From assembly GCA_903929755.1 (NCBI GenBank), contig CAIYVZ010000067.1:1-64000 (forward strand): 64,000 nucleotides of DNA, written 5' to 3'. Below are positions 60,391 through 64,000 of the stretch, one piece after another. Within the stretch, counting starts at the first letter, position 1; each line of letters starts with the position of its first letter. The position numbers and the translations under genes are program-made. The notes beneath the pieces are model-generated. The model was not told the DNA's origin and did not search any database. It saw only the letters and a list, made by a program, of their open reading frames with translations. Origin of the DNA: an uncultured Acidobacteriia bacterium (GTDB lineage Bacteria > Acidobacteriota > Terriglobia > Bryobacterales > Bryobacteraceae).

Positions 60391-61319
60391 TGTCCAGCAG
60401 GCCGGAAGAGGGGAGTCAGCACGATGCTGCGGAATTCGACGGCGCCGTGATCGCCCTGCAGTTCCAGCACCCCGGGCAGACCTTCATACGGATCAATCGC
60501 AATGGCTGTGAGGCCTTCAATCTTCTGCTTCATGATGAGCGGCTTCCCGTTCAGCGTTATCGAGACATCGCGACCCACCAGGCGGATATCCATCACCTGC
60601 CATTCGCCGGCCTTCCGACTGGCGTTCACAGGCGGCGCAATCCGGCTATACAGCGCGCCGTTTCCATGCGACTGGGGCGGCTTGCCGAAGTCATCCAGAA
60701 TCTGCACTTCATAGCGGCCACGCAGGCCAATACCGCTGTTGCTCTTCTCCGCAACTTTGTATTCCACGTGCAGCTCGAAGTTCCAAAAGCGCTTCGTGGT
60801 AACCAGATTCTTCGCTTTACCGGCGCTCTTCAGCGCGCCCTCAGACACGGTCCAGCCAAGGTCCTGAGCGGTGCCAAAACCAGTCCAGCCGGTTAGATCG
60901 TTGCCGTTAAACAGAGTAATGGGTTCTGATTTATGCCATGACGCATCATCGTGATCCCGAATCACCGGAGCACGATAGCCCGTAAACGGAATTGGCCCCC
61001 CGGCGCCTGTCATCTGCCCCTGTAGTTGGCCGCTGGCCCACTTAGCAGTGTAGTCGCGACGGCCTGCGGAATTCTCAAACGAGAACTGCAGCTCTTCGCC
61101 GACGATCTTCAGGTCCTTGACGTCGTTCAGGTCGCCCCCGGGAAACCCAATGAACCGGCCCTTTATCCCGGGCGTGCCAGCGCCCGACACCTCCAGCCAC
61201 CAGGCTTTGTCGGCGTTCGGATTCGTGAGCAGCAGGTCCCAGCGACCGTTGAAATTGACATCGGCCGCAGCCAGCACAGACGTAAACACGGCAAACAAAA
61301 ACGTTAACTTACAGCGCAT
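60387..61319 (-). CDS. Secreted DUF1080 protein (3-keto-disaccharide hydrolase-like)
   Basis: From ATG 61319 310 residues; signal peptide KLTFLFAVFTSVLAAADV. An N-terminal beta domain (NGRWDLLLTNPNADKAWWLE, about 20-115) precedes the DUF1080 domain: ITLFNGNDLTGWTGFG near 137, FWNFELHVEYKVAEKSNSGI near 180, LRGRYEVQILDDFGKPPQSH near 200. The extra N-terminal domain distinguishes it from the DUF1080 protein at 20198. It leads into a DapA-like aldolase gene and probably releases the sugar that the aldolase or its pathway consumes. Confidence 0.88.
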   Translation of the reverse strand: MRCKLTFLFAVFTSVLAAADVNFNGRWDLLLTNPNADKAWWLEVSGAGTPGIKGRFIGFPGGDLNDVKDLKIVGEELQFSFENSAGRRDYTAKWASGQLQGQMTGAGGPIPFTGYRAPVIRDHDDASWHKSEPITLFNGNDLTGWTGFGTAQDLGWTVSEGALKSAGKAKNLVTTKRFWNFELHVEYKVAEKSNSGIGLRGRYEVQILDDFGKPPQSHGNGALYSRIAPPVNASRKAGEWQVMDIRLVGRDVSITLNGKPLIMKQKIEGLTAIAIDPYEGLPGVLELQGDHGAVEFRSIVLTPLFRPAGQ

Positions 61320-61350
61320 TGGAATCAGCAATCCCCTTCAAGTCAGACTA

Positions 61351-62025
61351 TCAGAGACCCGGTTCCCGCCAAAGCGATTCAGCGTCGGATCTGCGGACAT
61401 AATTCGCTTCTACCGAAGCTGGTTCGCCGGGCTCGCCGCTGCGGACGCGCGCCTCCGCAATCTGACCGATGGCCGAGGCCAGCCCGCGAGGCGCCAGACA
61501 TACGGGCAGGTGAGCAAAGCGCGTGCCCGTAAGAGCGGGAAGAAAGGGTTCAAAGTCCGTAGTGACCCACTCGAAGTCGAGGGCGCCGAGAAGCTCCAGG
61601 AAGTGCGGGATGCGGATTACCTGATCATCAATAATGACCCTCCCGTCCGCAGCATAGAGGGCGGCAAACACCTCTCCGCGACGAGCATCAAGGACCGTTG
61701 CACGCAGCGGGGCCGAACTATGGTGGCTGAGGGCTTCCAGATTGGAAACCGGCACAGCACGCTTGCCCAGGACTTCGGCCAGGCCCTTCACTGCCGCCAG
61801 CCCAATCCGCACGCCGGTAAACGAACCCGGGCCCGAGGCGGCGGCAAACACGTCGATGTCCGCCAGCGAGAGCCCCGCGCGGTTGAGCAACGCGTCAATC
61901 TGTTGAAACAGCGTCCCGCTGAAGCCCTCGGGCGCATGCACCAGCGTCTCGGCCACCACATGGCCGTCCCGAACCAAAGCAAGGCTGCCGAACTCCGCAG
62001 TCGTATCCAGAGCAAGTGTCAGCAT
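61351..62025 (-). CDS. tsaB: tRNA threonylcarbamoyladenosine biosynthesis protein TsaB
   Basis: 224 residues, normal length. MLTLALDTTAEFGSLALV and AAASGPGSFTGVRIGLAAVK (residues about 60-80) are diagnostic of the TsaB ASKHA fold; TVLDARRGEVFAALY follows. TsaB scaffolds TsaD in making t6A37 in tRNA, an essential cytoplasmic modification. It starts immediately after the GH140-like gene stop (TAG then ATG), so it is probably co-transcribed. Its C-terminus (SVEANYVRRSDAESLWRE) is complete. Confidence 0.94.
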   Translation of the reverse strand: MLTLALDTTAEFGSLALVRDGHVVAETLVHAPEGFSGTLFQQIDALLNRAGLSLADIDVFAAASGPGSFTGVRIGLAAVKGLAEVLGKRAVPVSNLEALSHHSSAPLRATVLDARRGEVFAALYAADGRVIIDDQVIRIPHFLELLGALDFEWVTTDFEPFLPALTGTRFAHLPVCLAPRGLASAIGQIAEARVRSGEPGEPASVEANYVRRSDAESLWREPGL

Positions 62026-63759
62026 CTATTTCGTCAGTTGGTAATTGCGGTCAATGATATAGGCCTTACCCAGACCGTTCACCGCCGTGAGCCGAACGTG
62101 AAGCGCCGCCGGATACTCCGCGGCGATGTTCGCCGGAATGGTAAATATCCCCGACGCCCCTGTCCCAATCACCCGATAGCCCCGTTCCGACACGTTCACT
62201 TCCCCGGTCCATTCGAACAGCACGTTGCGCAGCGCCTTCGTCTGGCGCTTCAGCTTAATCTCAAACTTCACCGGCTGAGACAACGAAATGGTGTCGGTGT
62301 CCGGCGCAATAATTTCGAACGGCACCTTCTCAGGGTTGCCCTCCAGATCCTGCAACGCCAGCGCCGGTTCGCGCGAATCGAACTTGTAGCTCTTCAGCAT
62401 GCCTGCTTTCTTGCCCTCGCGCGAAACGTGCAAAACCCAGTCATGGCTATTATCGGGCGGACTGAAGGTCAGGACCTCGGTTTTAGTTTTTTCCTTCACT
62501 TTCGTGCGTTCGCCGTTCAGCGGATTCAACCACTCAACGTCGTAAGAAGCCTTATCCACCGTCAGTGTCACCGGGCCCGGCTTCTCCACATAAACCACAT
62601 ATTCCACCTCATCCAGGGAGAGAGCCCTGCCATTCTCCACATCGAAGTGAGGTTCCAGTTCCCAGTGGCGGGTGGTGGACATGAAGTCGAACCAGACCTT
62701 CATCTGAGCCGCGGCTTGCTCATTGGGAACCTCGGTCGCCGGGTAATGGCCGTTCGCCGTCATCGTCCACAGCCGCTTGCGGAAGGTATCGGTGTCCTTT
62801 ACGCCCACCCCGAAGTTATTCACGGCGGGGTACTGGAAGGCCTGTTGTTCCACCATGGCGATATTGTCGTCGGCGGTCTGGTAGGAACGATAACGAAGCC
62901 AGCCATCTTCAGCCATGGGTGTGGAGGTAACCGAAGCCCGGCTCGACCGCGTATGTTTGTAGGGATCCAGCTGAGTCAGGTACCCCGCGATCTCTTTCAG
63001 GAGAGGACGTCCGTTTTCGTAAGACTCCCAGCCCTCCAGACCCTGCCAGGTTACATCGAAAGGCACCAGGCGGGAGAGCGCATAGTCGAACCATTTTTGA
63101 CGATCCGAACGCAGGGGCAACAGGCGGTCCATCAGACCATTGGGGCCGAAGAAAGCGATATCGACGATCAGGCCGTGGTCATTGGCGTAGCGGAGCTTCT
63201 CCTCGGCCGCTTGGAAGTAATCGGGAGAGCGAAAATTCGAAGCCACCGCTTCATCAATCAGAGTGATTCCGATATGGTTGAATTTCTGCGCAGCCCGGGC
63301 GTCGATCATTTTTTGCCAGTTGGCCAGAGAGATGCCGCTGAAGCCAGGTGCCACGGTGCCCATCCAAAGATGAGGCGTCAGATTATTGCCTTCCACAAAG
63401 GCGAAGTGGTGGAGGTTGGCGGCACGCAACCAACCCGGCTTCGCGTTGTCCGTCACCTGTAGCGTGCCCTCTTTCCCCGCGATCGGCCCTGGCCCTGTCA
63501 GGTGAAACACGTGCGCCCCGGCTTCCACGGGCGTAAAGCGCACTACCCAGCGAGTGCCGCCATCCCAGAAGCCATTCGCCCGAACAGTGTCGTGATGCGG
63601 GGAGCGAATCTCGGCGTGCAGATCAACAGCATCTGCAGGATTCACGCCCGGAAGGTCGAAAACCAGATCGCAGGGGGAGTACTTCGGAGTCGGCGGGCAC
63701 ACGGTCTGCCCCCGCGCAGCAGCGGCAAACAGGACGCAAATGACGATCCGGGACTTCAT
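62026..63759 (-). CDS. Secreted glycoside hydrolase-like protein (DUF5060 / apiosidase-like GH140 / collagen-binding-like domains)
   Basis: 577 residues, signal peptide SRIVICVLFAAAARG. DUF5060 N-terminus (about 30-95, FDLPGVNPADAVDLHAEIRS and GFWDGGTRWVVRFTP) is followed by a DUF4038-type TIM barrel (HFAFVEGNNLTPHLWMGTVA to about 340), a small beta domain resembling the putative collagen-binding domain (VDKASYDVEWLNPLNGERTK) and a C-terminal beta region. The barrel is somewhat short and the catalytic Glu or Asp residues could not be assigned by eye, so activity on plant cell-wall glycans is inferred from architecture only. Directly adjacent to tsaB. Confidence 0.8.
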   Translation of the reverse strand: MKSRIVICVLFAAAARGQTVCPPTPKYSPCDLVFDLPGVNPADAVDLHAEIRSPHHDTVRANGFWDGGTRWVVRFTPVEAGAHVFHLTGPGPIAGKEGTLQVTDNAKPGWLRAANLHHFAFVEGNNLTPHLWMGTVAPGFSGISLANWQKMIDARAAQKFNHIGITLIDEAVASNFRSPDYFQAAEEKLRYANDHGLIVDIAFFGPNGLMDRLLPLRSDRQKWFDYALSRLVPFDVTWQGLEGWESYENGRPLLKEIAGYLTQLDPYKHTRSSRASVTSTPMAEDGWLRYRSYQTADDNIAMVEQQAFQYPAVNNFGVGVKDTDTFRKRLWTMTANGHYPATEVPNEQAAAQMKVWFDFMSTTRHWELEPHFDVENGRALSLDEVEYVVYVEKPGPVTLTVDKASYDVEWLNPLNGERTKVKEKTKTEVLTFSPPDNSHDWVLHVSREGKKAGMLKSYKFDSREPALALQDLEGNPEKVPFEIIAPDTDTISLSQPVKFEIKLKRQTKALRNVLFEWTGEVNVSERGYRVIGTGASGIFTIPANIAAEYPAALHVRLTAVNGLGKAYIIDRNYQLTK

Positions 63760-63820
63760 TCTTCTAAGGATAACGGGGAAGCAGTGGTAGCCGAATCCGG
63801 GCGCCGCCGTTACGGCTGCC

Positions 63821-64000
63821 TCAGCGCTTCAACATCGCCCATACCATATGGGGCGAATAGCCATTGACTCGCACCATCCGAATCCACAATAGCGTCATGT
63901 GCTCCAGATGCAACGCCTGTTCCAGGCCACCGACATCGACTGGCTCCCACCCAAGTTGCGCGATCAGTTCGCCAACCGTTGTTCTGGCGGCTGCATCCTG
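63821..64000 (-). CDS. F420-dependent NADP reductase-like dinucleotide-binding protein, C-terminal part
   Basis: The minus-strand frame ends at TGA (63821-63823) and is open to the window edge: 59 codons. It reads RTTVGELIAQLGWEPVDVGG, then LEQALHLEHMTLLWIRM and NGYSPHMVWAMLKR. This matches the C-terminus of the NADPH:F420 reductase-like family (LxxxGWExxDxGxLExARxLExMxxLWI). The N-terminal NADP-binding Rossmann domain is outside the window. It lies 61 bp upstream of the GH140-like gene on the same strand. Confidence 0.75.
   Translation of the reverse strand, partial: QDAAARTTVGELIAQLGWEPVDVGGLEQALHLEHMTLLWIRMVRVNGYSPHMVWAMLKR

Overview
The window looks like a chromosomal segment of a GC-rich Acidobacteriota bacterium, probably the Bryobacterales/Solibacter group. 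This is inferred from gene content: a VWFA-related Acidobacterial-type secreted protein, a large Oar-like TonB receptor with a carboxypeptidase-regulatory N-terminus, several DUF1080 (3-keto-disaccharide hydrolase) and Tat-exported sugar enzymes, MacB-like permease pairs, a PEP-CTERM tail and many secreted c-type cytochromes. No rRNA, tRNA or CRISPR array was recognised. The window cuts a phosphodiesterase gene at the left edge and an F420-dependent NADP reductase-like gene at the right edge.

Layout. 1-6.25 kb: phosphodiesterase fragment, metH, then an AAA ATPase/TOPRIM (DUF4276) pair coupled to metH by short overlaps, ending in a relic of a second metH. 6.25-10.75 kb: a Tat-exported GH2 glycosidase, an intact DUF433/DUF5615 toxin-antitoxin pair, and a patch of broken genes (a GH2 fragment copy, a truncated PIN toxin, and an RHH antitoxin reading frame carrying a perfect 4x24-bp repeat). 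10.8-16.3 kb: diheme cytochrome, TIM-barrel sugar enzyme, UPF0173 hydrolase, secA. 16.4-25.7 kb: an exporter operon (adaptor plus two MacB-like permeases, no ATPase), DUF1080, DUF429, TonB receptor, LytTR regulator. 25.8-30.6 kb: epimerase and M28 peptidase facing a truncated Wzt/2H phosphoesterase/membrane protein operon. 30.7-33.1 kb: rpmI-rplT, a ZapB-like coiled coil, zapA, rhomboid protease. 33.2-39.2 kb: VWA protein, receiver protein coupled to a NagZ-like GH3, quinoprotein dehydrogenase with two haems. 39.2-43.3 kb: IS630 relic, VapBC-like pair, PEP-CTERM relic, MatB-like ligase, a mini-amidohydrolase lipoprotein and a DUF4097 lipoprotein.

43.3-49.7 kb is the most coherent regulatory block: PAS histidine kinase, CheY-like receiver and NtrC-type sigma54 activator, followed by a perfect-geometry sigma54 promoter in front of a 58-residue unannotated small gene with its own terminator, a monohaem cytochrome, a six-haem NapC-like membrane cytochrome, and a second perfect-geometry sigma54 promoter in front of a universal stress protein. 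I infer a local sigma54 regulon linked to redox or energy stress.

49.8-64 kb: esterase relic, secreted jelly-roll protein, AI-2E family transporter, ruvX-mltG, a HutI-like amidohydrolase without its metal ligands, a CDF metal exporter, S9 and M23 peptidases, a DUF1080-DapA-like pair, tsaB, a GH140-like glycosidase and the partial reductase.

Two themes recur: carbohydrate and cell-wall hydrolysis by exported enzymes, and small relics of toxin-antitoxin, transposase and enzyme genes left between intact genes.
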